Shown piece after piece: positions 17,460 through 26,183 of a DNA stretch of 64,000 nt. The position numbers and the translations under genes were made by a program. The stretch lies in assembly GCA_965215855.1 (NCBI GenBank), contig CBDCER010000003.1, positions 1,550,001 through 1,614,000 of the forward strand, read 5' to 3'. The notes under the pieces were generated by a model. That model was given only the letters and a program-made list of their open reading frames with translations, did not search any database and was not told the origin of the DNA. Positions within the stretch are counted from its first letter, which is position 1, and every line of letters starts with the position of its first letter. The stretch comes from J027 sp965215855 (lineage in GTDB: Bacteria; Chloroflexota; Anaerolineae; Aggregatilineales; J027).

Positions 17460-18692
17460 ATGAGCCGCACACAGATTGAACCCGGCATGTTGTCCCTCTT
17501 TCGCTTGACCAATGGTCTTTGGCTGTTGCTGTTTGGCCCTAATTTGATCGGGGCGGTGTTAGGCTGGAATCCGCTCACGCTATGGGCACTTTGGGGTACG
17601 CTCGTCACGGTAGTCATGCTGTTGTATTTGTATTCTGGTTGGTTGCCGCATCGACTTGGCAGGTGGTATTTGCCAGTGGGATTGTTGATGGCCTCACTCG
17701 GCGCGGTTATGCAGCAGTGGCTTGAAATCGCATGGCGCATTCAACGTGACGTGCCAGTAGAATTGCTGTTTGATGAAAATATGACCTTGTTCGTGCCTCT
17801 ATTCGTCCCGATGATTATCGTCACGGCACAATACAATTTTCGGGCTATGATCGGTTTCTTATTGGGAACTGTCGTATTGCAGGTGTCATTCGCGTTCGTG
17901 CTTGTTCCCATTGGTAGCCCGACGATGGATGCCATTTGGGGTGATGTCATTGGGCGGATCATCATCTTCCCCATTGCCGGACTTACCGTAGTGCGAGTGG
18001 TGAGTAGGCAGAAAAAGGAACGCAAAGCACTTGTTGAAAAGAACATCGAACTTACTCGTTACGCGACGACGGTTGAACGACTAGCCATCAGTTACGAACG
18101 CAACCGGTTGGCGCGTGAATTGCATGACACGTTGGCCCATACGCTGAGTGCGGTATCGGTGCAGCTTGAGGCGCTCAACGCCCAACTCGACAGTGATCCT
18201 GTCGGGGCCAAACAAACGCTGAAAAAGTCGCGGAAATTGACCCGTAATGGCCTGCAAGAAGCCCGCCGCGCCTTGCAAGCTCTACGAGCGAGTCCACTGG
18301 AAGACCTCAGTCTGGCGCTGGCGATTCGTCAACTCGGCGAGTCGGTAACGGAACGCAGTGGCCTGAATATCACCATCGAGGTTCCTACGGATCTGGGTGA
18401 ACTGCGCCCAGAAGCCGAGCAGAGCATTTATCGCATCACGGAAGAATCGCTGAATAATGTTGTCCGTCATGCCCGCGCTCAGAATGTGAATGTTTCGTTG
18501 GTACATGAACGAGGCGAACTCCGTTTGATGATTGCTGATGACGGTGCTGGTTTTGATCCCGAAATGGTCGTGCAAAATGGGCATTACGGGTTGGTGGGTA
18601 TGCGCGAACGGGCGCTGCTGTGTAACGGACAGTTGGATATTGATAGCAAACCGGGCGACGGGACGACGGTGCGCCTGACGGTGGAGGAATAA
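17460..18692 (+). CDS. NarL-family sensor histidine kinase (HisKA_3)
   Basis: The protein has 410 residues. Residues 10-185 hold about six hydrophobic segments with short loops and no large external domain, as in DesK/LiaS-type intramembrane sensors. The dimerisation/phosphoacceptor motif is NRLARELHDTLAHTLS (phospho-His near 221). The ATPase domain has EESLNNVVRHARA (N-box), DDGAGFDP (G1) and HYGLVGMRERA (G2). It phosphorylates the response regulator encoded three bases downstream. Because it is divergent from the FtsX-type permease, it may sense the state of that permease, as BceS/LiaS-type kinases do; this is inference. Confidence 0.9.
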   Translation: MSRTQIEPGMLSLFRLTNGLWLLLFGPNLIGAVLGWNPLTLWALWGTLVTVVMLLYLYSGWLPHRLGRWYLPVGLLMASLGAVMQQWLEIAWRIQRDVPVELLFDENMTLFVPLFVPMIIVTAQYNFRAMIGFLLGTVVLQVSFAFVLVPIGSPTMDAIWGDVIGRIIIFPIAGLTVVRVVSRQKKERKALVEKNIELTRYATTVERLAISYERNRLARELHDTLAHTLSAVSVQLEALNAQLDSDPVGAKQTLKKSRKLTRNGLQEARRALQALRASPLEDLSLALAIRQLGESVTERSGLNITIEVPTDLGELRPEAEQSIYRITEESLNNVVRHARAQNVNVSLVHERGELRLMIADDGAGFDPEMVVQNGHYGLVGMRERALLCNGQLDIDSKPGDGTTVRLTVEE

Positions 18693-18695
18693 CCG

Positions 18696-19367
18696 GTGAT
18701 TCGTGTTTTGATTGTCGATGACCAGGTGGTTGTTACTGAGGGATTGCGCGTGATACTCAACCTCGCGCCGACGATTGAGGTGGTCGGGGTAGCGTATGAT
18801 GGTAATCAAGCGGTTGAACTGGTCGGCAAGTTAACGCCCGATTTGGTGTTGATGGATTTGAAGATGCCGCGTATGAACGGTATTCAGGCTACACGCGCCA
18901 TCCGTGAGCAATATTCTGAGACGTATGTCCTGGTACTGACGACGTATGATGCCGACGAGTGGGTCTTCGATGCGGTACGGGCGGGCGCATCTGGATATTT
19001 GCTCAAGGACTCGGATGGGGAAGATATTGTCGCGGCTATTGAGGGCACAGTCGAAGGACAGACGCACATCGACCCGGCAATTGCGGACAAGCTGCTGATG
19101 CTGGTGCGGCAGCAAGCCAAGCCAGACCCAGCCATCGCCGCCGACCTGAGTGAGCGTGAATACGTTATCCTGCAATATATCGCACGTGGCCTGACGAATG
19201 CGGACATCGCAAAGAAGCTTTTCCTGGCGGATGGCACGGTGCGTAATAATGTCAGCAGCATCCTCAACAAGCTCGGCGTTGGCGATAGAACGCAAGCCGC
19301 TGCCCTGGCATGGCATCATGGTCTCGTTCATCGTGGTATTGATGCGCTGAATGCTGATGATGATTAG
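18696..19367 (+). CDS. NarL/LuxR-family response regulator
   Basis: The protein has 223 residues. The receiver domain has D8/D9, phospho-acceptor D54 (LVLMDLKMP) and the conserved lysine in GYLLKDS. The C-terminal GerE/LuxR helix-turn-helix spans about 150-215 (LSEREYVILQYIARGLTNADIA then GTVRNNVSSILNKL). The GTG start lies three bases after the kinase stop, with GGAGG upstream. Partner of the preceding kinase; the likely targets are the divergent permease gene and the two-component operon, for which the 51-bp repeat with its ATGAC/GTCAT dyad is a candidate site. Confidence 0.92.
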   Translation: MIRVLIVDDQVVVTEGLRVILNLAPTIEVVGVAYDGNQAVELVGKLTPDLVLMDLKMPRMNGIQATRAIREQYSETYVLVLTTYDADEWVFDAVRAGASGYLLKDSDGEDIVAAIEGTVEGQTHIDPAIADKLLMLVRQQAKPDPAIAADLSEREYVILQYIARGLTNADIAKKLFLADGTVRNNVSSILNKLGVGDRTQAAALAWHHGLVHRGIDALNADDD

Positions 19368-19393
19368 CGCACTACGATAGCATGTCGAGTTGT

Positions 19394-21304
19394 TCAGTAC
19401 CCCAGGCGTAGCGTGACCGTCTCCAGACTCTCTGGTTTACCGATTAAGACAATTTCGTCATGCAAATGCAAAGCTGTGTAACCATGTGGTACAACGGACT
19501 GTCCCTTCCGCATAATATTGAGAATCAGCACATCTGGTGGTAGTCGTAAATCGCGGATCAGTATGCCTTCGACATCCGCATCGGTGATAGTCAGTTGTAG
19601 GAAATCGTGATCCGGATCGCGGTGCATCAGCATGGCCGCAGATTGGGGGGCACGTATCGCCTGATCCAGTAAATTAACCATAGCCGAGGCCGTATCAACA
19701 ACAAAGGCTCCTAATTCGGCAAATTCCTCGACCATTGTCAAATCATTGAGCCGCGTAATCAAGCGACTGCATCCTGCTTCGTAGGCAAATCCACAGGCTT
19801 TCAGATTAGCGGCATCGTCGTGCAAGACGGCGACCAGTGCGTCGGTATCTTTAGTGAGTAATCCCTGAATCGTGGCTTCGCTGATGTCTGGCAAATGTCG
19901 CCCTTCGAATTCTGTCTGATCTAGCATTTGGATGTGTTCGACATCCGTATCTGCCAGGATTACGCGCCAGTGGTTAGCCTGTAGTTGGCGAGCCAATGCC
20001 ATTGACTGTCCTTCAATGCCTAATATGACCGCTTCTCGTATCTGATCCGCTTCAACTGTTTCAGGGCGGTGCGATTCGCCCATACGGTTGAGGACTGCTT
20101 TCAGGAATAGCGGACCAACAACTTCGTTTAAGACCACGACGGCGATTATCATGGTCGCAAAATCATCGCCCAGGATCGGGAATTCTACCGCGACTTCCCG
20201 TGCAAGACCTAACGCAATGCCTGCTTGTGTGATAAACCCCATCCAGGAAATGCGGTTTTGTGCTGCGGGTTGTTTGGTCAATGCTCCAGCACTGAGAGAA
20301 CCGATGAAAATACCGGCGACACGCACACCAAATAACAATAGTGCAATCGGCAGGGTTTCCAGCAAGACATCAAGTTTCAAGGCAATACCCGTCAAGGTGA
20401 AGAAAGCAACATATACCAGTGGGCTAATATCATGGAGAATTTCGGCAAATTGGTTTCGATGGGGGCTGTAGTTGGTGACCCAAAAGCCACCGACCATGGC
20501 GACAAGAAGCGGTTCGACATGGAGTTCGAATGGCAGATTGTCATAACTGATGTCTATCAATTCAAAAGCCAACACGAAGATACCCAAACCCAGTGCCAAA
20601 ATTAGCCCGGCCTTGACCATAGATGCAAGACGAGTTGCCAGGATTAATTCCAGCAGTTTGCCGACAACAAAACCAGCGGCCAGCGCAAGAACCAAATCTA
20701 ATGCCAGAAACAGCAAGAATGTGACGTTGAAGCTATCGCCATGTAATAAGACACTGGCGACGGCAGCGCCCCCTGCAAATACAATAATCACGACGACATC
20801 CATCAGCACGGTTACGCCCAGAATGGTTTTGGTAAATGGGCCACGTGCCCGCGCTTCTTTGATGACGGCAATGGTTGAGGCGGGAGAAAGCGCCAGTAAG
20901 ACGGTACTGCCCAATATGGCGATAGCAATTCGGCTACTGGTGGACATATCCTTAGCAAAAGGCAGAAAGTCACTCAACAGAAAAATTACCACGCTTGCCA
21001 ACAATAGTGTAGCAACCAGGATGCCCACCGTTTTCCAGGCGATAACCCGTAATCGACCTTCCAGTTCCTTCAAATAAAGTTCGCTGCCCGCCACAAATGC
21101 AATAACAGCCAGTGATAACTCGTCAATGAAACGCAAGTCTTGGGTTGCTTCACCAGGAATAAAATCAAGCAGGAACGGCCCAGCCAACATTCCAGCGAAT
21201 AGATAGCCTGTAATGTATGGAAGTTTGACGACTGAAGCATACTTGCCGATTTGTTTGGCTGCGATGGCAATAAAGATAAATCCTATCAAATAGGTCAGGA
21301 TCAT
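19394..21304 (-). CDS. Kef-type monovalent cation:proton antiporter with TrkA-N/TrkA-C domains
   Basis: The protein has 636 residues. About 12 membrane segments (1-385) form a CPA2-type Na+/K+:H+ exchanger; TrkA-N-like residues 415-530 and TrkA-C-like residues 560-636 follow. The nucleotide-binding loop reads ILGIEGQSMA, so the canonical GxGxxG is degenerate (E and S at two Gly positions), and NAD(H) binding may be lost or altered. The start at 21304 has GAGGGG upstream. It converges on the response regulator. It likely exports K+ or Na+ in exchange for protons and helps pH or stress homeostasis. Confidence 0.87.
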   Translation of the reverse strand: MILTYLIGFIFIAIAAKQIGKYASVVKLPYITGYLFAGMLAGPFLLDFIPGEATQDLRFIDELSLAVIAFVAGSELYLKELEGRLRVIAWKTVGILVATLLLASVVIFLLSDFLPFAKDMSTSSRIAIAILGSTVLLALSPASTIAVIKEARARGPFTKTILGVTVLMDVVVIIVFAGGAAVASVLLHGDSFNVTFLLFLALDLVLALAAGFVVGKLLELILATRLASMVKAGLILALGLGIFVLAFELIDISYDNLPFELHVEPLLVAMVGGFWVTNYSPHRNQFAEILHDISPLVYVAFFTLTGIALKLDVLLETLPIALLLFGVRVAGIFIGSLSAGALTKQPAAQNRISWMGFITQAGIALGLAREVAVEFPILGDDFATMIIAVVVLNEVVGPLFLKAVLNRMGESHRPETVEADQIREAVILGIEGQSMALARQLQANHWRVILADTDVEHIQMLDQTEFEGRHLPDISEATIQGLLTKDTDALVAVLHDDAANLKACGFAYEAGCSRLITRLNDLTMVEEFAELGAFVVDTASAMVNLLDQAIRAPQSAAMLMHRDPDHDFLQLTITDADVEGILIRDLRLPPDVLILNIMRKGQSVVPHGYTALHLHDEIVLIGKPESLETVTLRLGY

Positions 21305-21393
21305 TGAGTCCCCTCAGTTATGGTTGTTTCAAAGCGAGCAATTATAAGTTACCTGTTGGCAATGAATGTTAGATGAGTGCTGGATTAGGGGTG

Positions 21394-22308
21394 TTAGGGT
21401 AACTTATCGAGGATATTTTGTAGCCCCACCGGGATTGGCGATTCAAATGTCAGGCGTTCGCGGGTGCGCGGATGATCGAAGCTGATGCGATGGGCGTGTA
21501 GAAACAGACGTTTCAGTTTGATGCGTTGCTTGCGAAATCCATAGATCGTATCCCCGACAATCGGGCAGCCAATGAAAGCCAGATGCACGCGGATTTGATG
21601 GGTGCGTCCGGTATGCGGATACACATCCAACAATGCCCGATCTCCATAAAAATCGCGGACATGGAATTCGGAGATAGCTTCTTTGCCACTGCGTAGGACC
21701 GCCATACGACGACGGTGGCGGGGATCGCGCCCGATGGCGGCTTCGATGCGGCCCTTGTCATTAGGTGGGTGGCGTTCGACGAGTGCCAGATAGTGTTTTT
21801 CGATGGTTCGTGCCTGAAATTGGGCCATCAAATTCAATCGTGCCGACTCGGTAAAGGTCACAATCAGCACCCCAGATGTGTCTTTATCCAAGCGATGCAC
21901 GATTCCGGCGCGTTGTTTATCATCACCCACGTCGGCGATATGCGGCCAGCGAGCCAGCAGCGCATTGACCAATGTGCCGCTTTTGTTGCCGTGTGCGGGA
22001 TGCATGACCATGCCCGCCGGTTTGTTGATTACGGCGATCAGATCATCCTCGTAGATGACAGCCAGTGGAATGTTTTCGGGCAGGACTTCGGGTTCATCCT
22101 GATACGGAATCTCGACAGTGATGTAATCATCTGGCTCCAGACGATAGGCGGGCTTGCTGGCGCGGGCATTGACTCTGGCCTTGCCATCTTTGATGAGCTG
22201 TTGAATCTGAGTGCGGGAAATATCTGGCAAGCGGAGGGCGATGCTTTTGTCCAACCGTTCACCAATATCGTCATCTGCTGCGTAAAAGGTATAGGTTTCA
22301 TCCATCAT
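21394..22308 (-). CDS. RluD-family 23S rRNA pseudouridine synthase
   Basis: The protein has about 304 residues: an N-terminal S4 RNA-binding domain (RLDKSIALRLPDISRTQIQQ) and an RluA-type catalytic domain with HRLDKDTSGVL, whose Asp is the nucleophile, plus YLALVERHP and HTGRTHQIRVHL. RluD isomerises uridines in helix 69 of 23S rRNA, although RluA-group members differ in target. The start is uncertain: adjacent ATGs at 22308 and 22305 and a TTG at 22326 are in frame, and none has a strong ribosome site. The gene usually follows lspA, which is not here. Confidence 0.88.
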   Translation of the reverse strand: MMDETYTFYAADDDIGERLDKSIALRLPDISRTQIQQLIKDGKARVNARASKPAYRLEPDDYITVEIPYQDEPEVLPENIPLAVIYEDDLIAVINKPAGMVMHPAHGNKSGTLVNALLARWPHIADVGDDKQRAGIVHRLDKDTSGVLIVTFTESARLNLMAQFQARTIEKHYLALVERHPPNDKGRIEAAIGRDPRHRRRMAVLRSGKEAISEFHVRDFYGDRALLDVYPHTGRTHQIRVHLAFIGCPIVGDTIYGFRKQRIKLKRLFLHAHRISFDHPRTRERLTFESPIPVGLQNILDKLP

Positions 22309-22442
22309 CCCGTCATCATACCGCAAAACCAGTGCAACTGGAATATGATGATGCGGTGGCGTCTATTTGAGGTAGATGATTCAGTTAAGGTGGAAATCTC
22401 GCTCGTTTTCATGAATTTTTCATACTCTTGGGGGATAATTCG

Positions 22443-22524
22443 TTGATTCATTTCTGGGATTGTCGTATAGTTTTAGTATGGGCCTCGTATTGCTACTCTA
22501 AAATCCTGGCAACGTTGATTCATT
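22443..22524 (+). promoter_or_regulatory. Putative promoter and 12-bp direct repeat before the TIR-HEAT gene
   Basis: The 324-base gap 22327-22650 separates the divergent RluD and TIR-HEAT genes. TTGATT (22443-22448), a 17-base spacer and TATAGT (22466-22471) make a good promoter. The 12-mer CGTTGATTCATT occurs at 22441-22452, overlapping the -35, and again at 22513-22524, so a regulator could bind both. I see nothing else in this gap. Confidence 0.45.
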
Positions 22525-22650
22525 GTATTTGAGGATGACAGGTATAAATGGGCTTATCCTATTCACAACATGGTGGGGTTCATGTATTGAATAGCTGTTT
22601 CAGTCAGTGCAAACGTAATTGACTGGTGTATAGCGATAGAAGGATAAGCA

Positions 22651-24417
22651 TTGATCGAGGATTGGGAACCGTTCTGTAGTCTAATAAATCTTGTGACAGG
22701 TCAGACGAAGATGGAGCCGCACGTCTATATTTCTTACATCAATCATGAAGCAGATTTTGTTGCTGGATTAGTTCGAGAGCTGGCCGCTGTCGGTTTCGAT
22801 AAGTGGTACAACAGCATTGATTTACGCAACCTCAATGGCGGACACCAACACGTCAAACAGGCTGTCCGACACTCGACGGTTGTACTCGTGATCGTTACTC
22901 CCGACTCTATTGATGATAATGCAATTAATTATGAATGGGCCATTGCTAGAGAATATAATATTCCCGTTGTTGCAGTTATCTTGCAATCACCGGGAACAAT
23001 GCCCTGGCCTGCCGACTATCAAATTGATCTAACAAATCATAAAACCCCAGATTTGCGCCATTTGGTTGCCATTATTCAGACCACAAGTGAGGCGAGAGAT
23101 ACTGCACCGGCTATTACCCCGCCGGCAGTTTCCCATAGCCAGGGTAATGGACATAAACCAAATGGAACAGAATCACCAGTCGAGGTTACAGATCCGCCGA
23201 TTAGTTTTGATCTGACGCCACCGCCGCCTACCGCTAATCAAAATTGGCAGCTTCAGACAGCGCTATATCAATTACGAACGGGAGATGTCCGGGACCGACG
23301 TGAAGCAATTGATATGCTCTGTGAGCTGCGGAATCCCCTTGCTAATGAGGCTATCATCAATGCCCTGCATGACCAAAGTGTATCAGTGGGTAAGGCAGCC
23401 GCCAGTGCATTGGGAACTATCAAGACTCATCAGGCCATTCCTGCTTTGTGCCATATCGCAAGCAATTCACAAACTCATGGTGACCTGCGGGAAGCGGCTG
23501 CTAAAGCCCTGGGACAGATTGGTAATGCTCAGGCGGTGAGCGTTTTGTGCGATGCTGCCAATCAGGATTCTAATATGTTTGTGCGCTTGACAGCCATTGA
23601 TGCGCTGGGACAAATTGATGACCCGCGAGCGGTGGCTGGGTTGGTTAACGTGATGAAAACTTCAGATTATTCGCGCTTGCGTCATGCTGCTGTTAAGGCG
23701 CTAGGGAATTTGAATGATGTAGAGGTGTGTTGGGATTTGATCGCCATGCTGTCCGATGATGAGGAGAATATTCGGCACACCGCAGCCTTGGTGATTACTC
23801 AGTTAGTGGGTATTGAAGGGCTGAATGCCGCGCTCGAATATCATGATTGGCGCGTGCGTGAAGCTGCGATTTGGGCATTGGGAAAACAACAGTACACTGA
23901 GGGTATCCCGATGCTACTGATGGCGCTGGATGATGAAGATCATGCGGTCCGCCACACGGCAGCCTGGAGTCTTGGCCAGATGGCCGATCCACAGACATTG
24001 GACCCATTGTTGCATCGAGCATCGCTGGAAACCAATTCGCGAGTTCTGGCGCAAATTGCCGATGCTTTGTCTAATTTTGACGATCTACGATCTATCCGTG
24101 TTTTGGCTGAGATGATGGGCCATAAACACGTTGTTACACGCGAAGCTGCCGCGAATACGCTGGGAAAAATCGGCCATCCCCAGGCTATCTCCTATTTGAG
24201 GCCAGCCGTCCTGGAAGACCCAGAAGCACAGGTTCGTTTAGCAGCAGTCAAGGCTATTTCACACATCGATGCTCCGGCTGTTATACCGGCACTGGTCCTG
24301 GCACTGGACGATGAAATTCAGGAAGTTCAACAGGCGGCCAGCTATGCACTGAACGCCACTATTGGCTCACTGCAAGCCAAGGATGCTTTGAGGCGTTGGC
24401 GACAACAACATAAATGA
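22651..24417 (+). CDS. TIR domain fused to HEAT-like repeats
   Basis: The protein has 588 residues. TIR domain (about 23-140): PHVYISYINHEADFV, the BB-like stretch WYNSIDLRNLNGG, and NYEWAIAREYNIPVV with E95 at the position of the catalytic glutamate of NAD-cleaving TIRs. A Pro-rich linker (145-205) follows. From about 205 to the end are HEAT/PBS-lyase-like repeats of about 31 residues (for example AVKALGNLNDVE, AAWSLGQMADPQ, AANTLGKIGHPQ). It is a soluble cytoplasmic effector-like architecture. The TTG start at 22651 has AAGGA six bases upstream; the ATG at 22711 (MEPHVYISY) is a real alternative. It sits just upstream of an IS relic and a ubiquitin-like cassette. Defence role is inference. 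Confidence 0.82.
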   Translation: MIEDWEPFCSLINLVTGQTKMEPHVYISYINHEADFVAGLVRELAAVGFDKWYNSIDLRNLNGGHQHVKQAVRHSTVVLVIVTPDSIDDNAINYEWAIAREYNIPVVAVILQSPGTMPWPADYQIDLTNHKTPDLRHLVAIIQTTSEARDTAPAITPPAVSHSQGNGHKPNGTESPVEVTDPPISFDLTPPPPTANQNWQLQTALYQLRTGDVRDRREAIDMLCELRNPLANEAIINALHDQSVSVGKAAASALGTIKTHQAIPALCHIASNSQTHGDLREAAAKALGQIGNAQAVSVLCDAANQDSNMFVRLTAIDALGQIDDPRAVAGLVNVMKTSDYSRLRHAAVKALGNLNDVEVCWDLIAMLSDDEENIRHTAALVITQLVGIEGLNAALEYHDWRVREAAIWALGKQQYTEGIPMLLMALDDEDHAVRHTAAWSLGQMADPQTLDPLLHRASLETNSRVLAQIADALSNFDDLRSIRVLAEMMGHKHVVTREAAANTLGKIGHPQAISYLRPAVLEDPEAQVRLAAVKAISHIDAPAVIPALVLALDDEIQEVQQAASYALNATIGSLQAKDALRRWRQQHK

Positions 24418-24434
24418 CCAGCTCGACCCCACTA

Positions 24435-25600
24435 GTACCCAGACTTGATTAACTTGCGGGGTGAGGATATGCTCTGGCATATGAAGAAATATGTCGTCAA
24501 ACTCACGCCAAAAGAACGGAAAAGATTGTTGGCTGTCGTCAACAAAGGCAAAAACAAGGCCTGTGTGATTCGGCGTGCCCATATTCTGCTGAAAAGCGAT
24601 GAAGGGCGAACAGACCAAGCTATTGCTGACATGCTATATATCAGCGAAGACACGGTCAGCCGAACGCGACAACGATTTTGTGATGATGGGCTAGAGGCCG
24701 CTTTAGCTGATAAGCCACGTCCGCCACGCGATCCGAAGTTGGATGCTAAACAAGAAGCGTACTTGATTGCACTGGCTTGTTCTGACCCGCCAGCAGGCTA
24801 AGCCAAATGGACAATGGAACTTTTAGCGCAACAATTGGTGACAGATGGCATGGTGGATAGCATAGCACCCGAGACTGTGCGTCTGGTACTCCAAAAAACA
24901 AACTCAAGCCCTGGCAAGTGAAAAGCTGGTGTATTCCCAAGATTACGCCCGAGTTTTTGGAACGAATGGAGCATATTTTGACCTTGTACGCGCAAGCCTA
25001 TGACCCGCAACATCCGTTGGTGTGCTTTGATGAGAAAAGCGTGCAACTGCTGGGCCAGACCCGCCAACCCCGTCCGCTTCGCCCTGGCAAACCACACCGG
25101 GAGGACCATGAGTATAAGCGCAATGGAACACGCAACCTGTTTGTTTTTGCCGAACCGAAAGCCGGGCAACGGCATGTGCTGGTTTCGCGGCGACGGACCA
25201 AACAAGATTTTGCTTACGCGATGCGTTATCTGGTTGATGAGTTGTATCCCCATGCGGCTCACATTGATGTCGTACTCGATAATCTCAATACCCATCATTA
25301 TCATTCTTTGGTCGAGTTCTTCGGTAAATGCGAAGCTGACCGCATCATGACGCGACTTCGTTTCCATTTCACCCCGGTTCATGGCTCTTGGCTCAATATG
25401 GCCGAAATTGAACTCAGTGTGATGTCCCAGCAATGCCTTGCCCGTCGTCTGCCCGATGAGGTGACTTTGGCTTCCGAACTCATCGCCTGGGAACGCCGAC
25501 GTAATGCAGCTCAAGCTCAAATTCATTGGTCATTTTCCGTGGACGATGCTCGCCAAGTTTTCAAAGAGCATTACCCCGCAACTTTAGAAAGTTACGGTAC
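24435..25600 (+). mobile_element. IS630-type insertion sequence, decayed
   Basis: Imperfect terminal inverted repeats (24435-24462 and the complement of 25573-25600) share GTACC at the ends and TTGCGGGGT further in, with about 20 of 28 positions alike. Both ends are flanked by TA (24433-24434 and 25601-25602), the target-site duplication made by the IS630/Tc1/mariner group. The length of 1166 bp and the transposase inside fit. The target interval lies 17 bases after the TIR-HEAT stop codon, so it separates that gene from the E2 cassette. Without it, the two genes would be about 130 bases apart. Confidence 0.85.
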
Positions 25601-25661
25601 TAGTAGCATCCCACTTCCTAGTCCCCTAATTTTATGGGGATTAGGTCTATTTCCACCCTAA
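24481..25661 (+). pseudogene. IS630-family transposase, interrupted by a stop and a frameshift
   Basis: The first part (from ATG 24481, MKKYVVKLTPKERK) holds the helix-turn-helix domain and runs to a TAA at 24799-24801, just after SDPPAG. The same frame then continues (AKWTMELLAQQLV) until about 24897, where a -1 shift at a run of six A (24893-24898) is needed to continue as NKLKPWQVKSWCIPK. The rest carries the DDE domain: CFDEKSV (D), VVLDNLNTHH (D) and HGSWLNMAEIELSVMSQQ (E). The frame then reads out past the right end of the element to a stop at 25659. A -1 slip could be programmed, but the in-frame TAA makes the copy inactive as read. Confidence 0.88.
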
Positions 25662-25674
25662 AACCCTGTATAAT
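25622..25674 (+). promoter_or_regulatory. Putative promoter and inverted repeat upstream of the E2 cassette
   Basis: A perfect TATAAT sits at 25669-25674, 37 bases before the E2 start. Upstream, CCTAAT (25625-25630) and ATTAGG (25640-25645) form a dyad, and TCCCC/GGGGA overlaps it as an alternative. The -35 is poor, so activation by a regulator bound to the dyad is possible. This gives the cassette its own start after the IS element. Confidence 0.45.
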
Positions 25675-25710
25675 AGTGCTGTGCGGATTAACAAAAAGTG
25701 AGGCATATTT

Positions 25711-26181
25711 ATGGCAAAGCACTGGTGGGGTACCCGCAGAAATGTCTCTCCTCGTCTTCGTCTCGAAGTGGAGTTGATGCAATCTACTTTTGGGGATACG
25801 TTTCGCCTGGAGTGGAATCCACCCCGGCATCTCTTTTGGGTTGGCGCTGTTGAGATCAATTTGCGGGGTTTGAAGCATCGCCAACATACATTGAAAATTG
25901 TTTATCCACGAGAATATCCAAACCGGCCACCAGAAGCTTTTGTGTTGTCGCCGACAATTTATAGCCCCAAACACCAGTTTGAAGATGGACAACTGTGTTT
26001 GTTCAATCCTAAAGATGGCACCACTTATGGCTGGAATCCATCAACATCAACGGCTGTAACGGTTGCGGGGTGGTCTATTGAGTGGATTTATGCCTTTTAT
26101 ACATGGCGAGCGACCGGACGTTGGCCGGGTATTGAGGAACGGTTGACCAGAGATCGACTTGGCTGGATACGGCGGAGCTAG
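25711..26181 (+). CDS. Prokaryotic E2-like (UBC-fold) protein
   Basis: A protein of 156 residues with the hallmarks of a bacterial ubiquitin-conjugating-enzyme-like fold: beta strands up to LKIVYPREYPNRPPEAFV (61-78, the YPxxPP turn), then HQFEDGQLCLFNP with H88 and C96, the only cysteine in the protein and the likely thioester-forming residue. WNPSTSTAVTVAGWSIEWI provides the W-x-P and following helix. The ATG at 25711 is preceded by GTGAGG. Two bases separate its stop from the JAB gene. It presumably receives a modifier from the E1 encoded two genes on. The family is diverse, and relatives occur in Bil-like and CBASS-linked operons; the partner modifier is not seen. Confidence 0.87.
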   Translation: MAKHWWGTRRNVSPRLRLEVELMQSTFGDTFRLEWNPPRHLFWVGAVEINLRGLKHRQHTLKIVYPREYPNRPPEAFVLSPTIYSPKHQFEDGQLCLFNPKDGTTYGWNPSTSTAVTVAGWSIEWIYAFYTWRATGRWPGIEERLTRDRLGWIRRS

Positions 26182-26183
26182 CT

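Noticed and set aside
21345..21406. 9-bp inverted repeat TAAGTTACC/GGTAACTTA around the rluD stop
   Set aside because: The loop is about 44 bases and there is no T-run, so a terminator is unlikely; such a pair can arise by chance in a window of this size.
22651..24417. Thoeris ThsB identity for the TIR-HEAT protein
   Set aside because: No SLOG- or Sir2-type ThsA partner is nearby and the HEAT repeats are not part of ThsB. Only the general TIR call is supported.
24481..25661. Functional IS630 transposase made by programmed -1 frameshifting
   Set aside because: An in-frame TAA about 95 bases before the A-run stops translation first; no suppressor context is seen.
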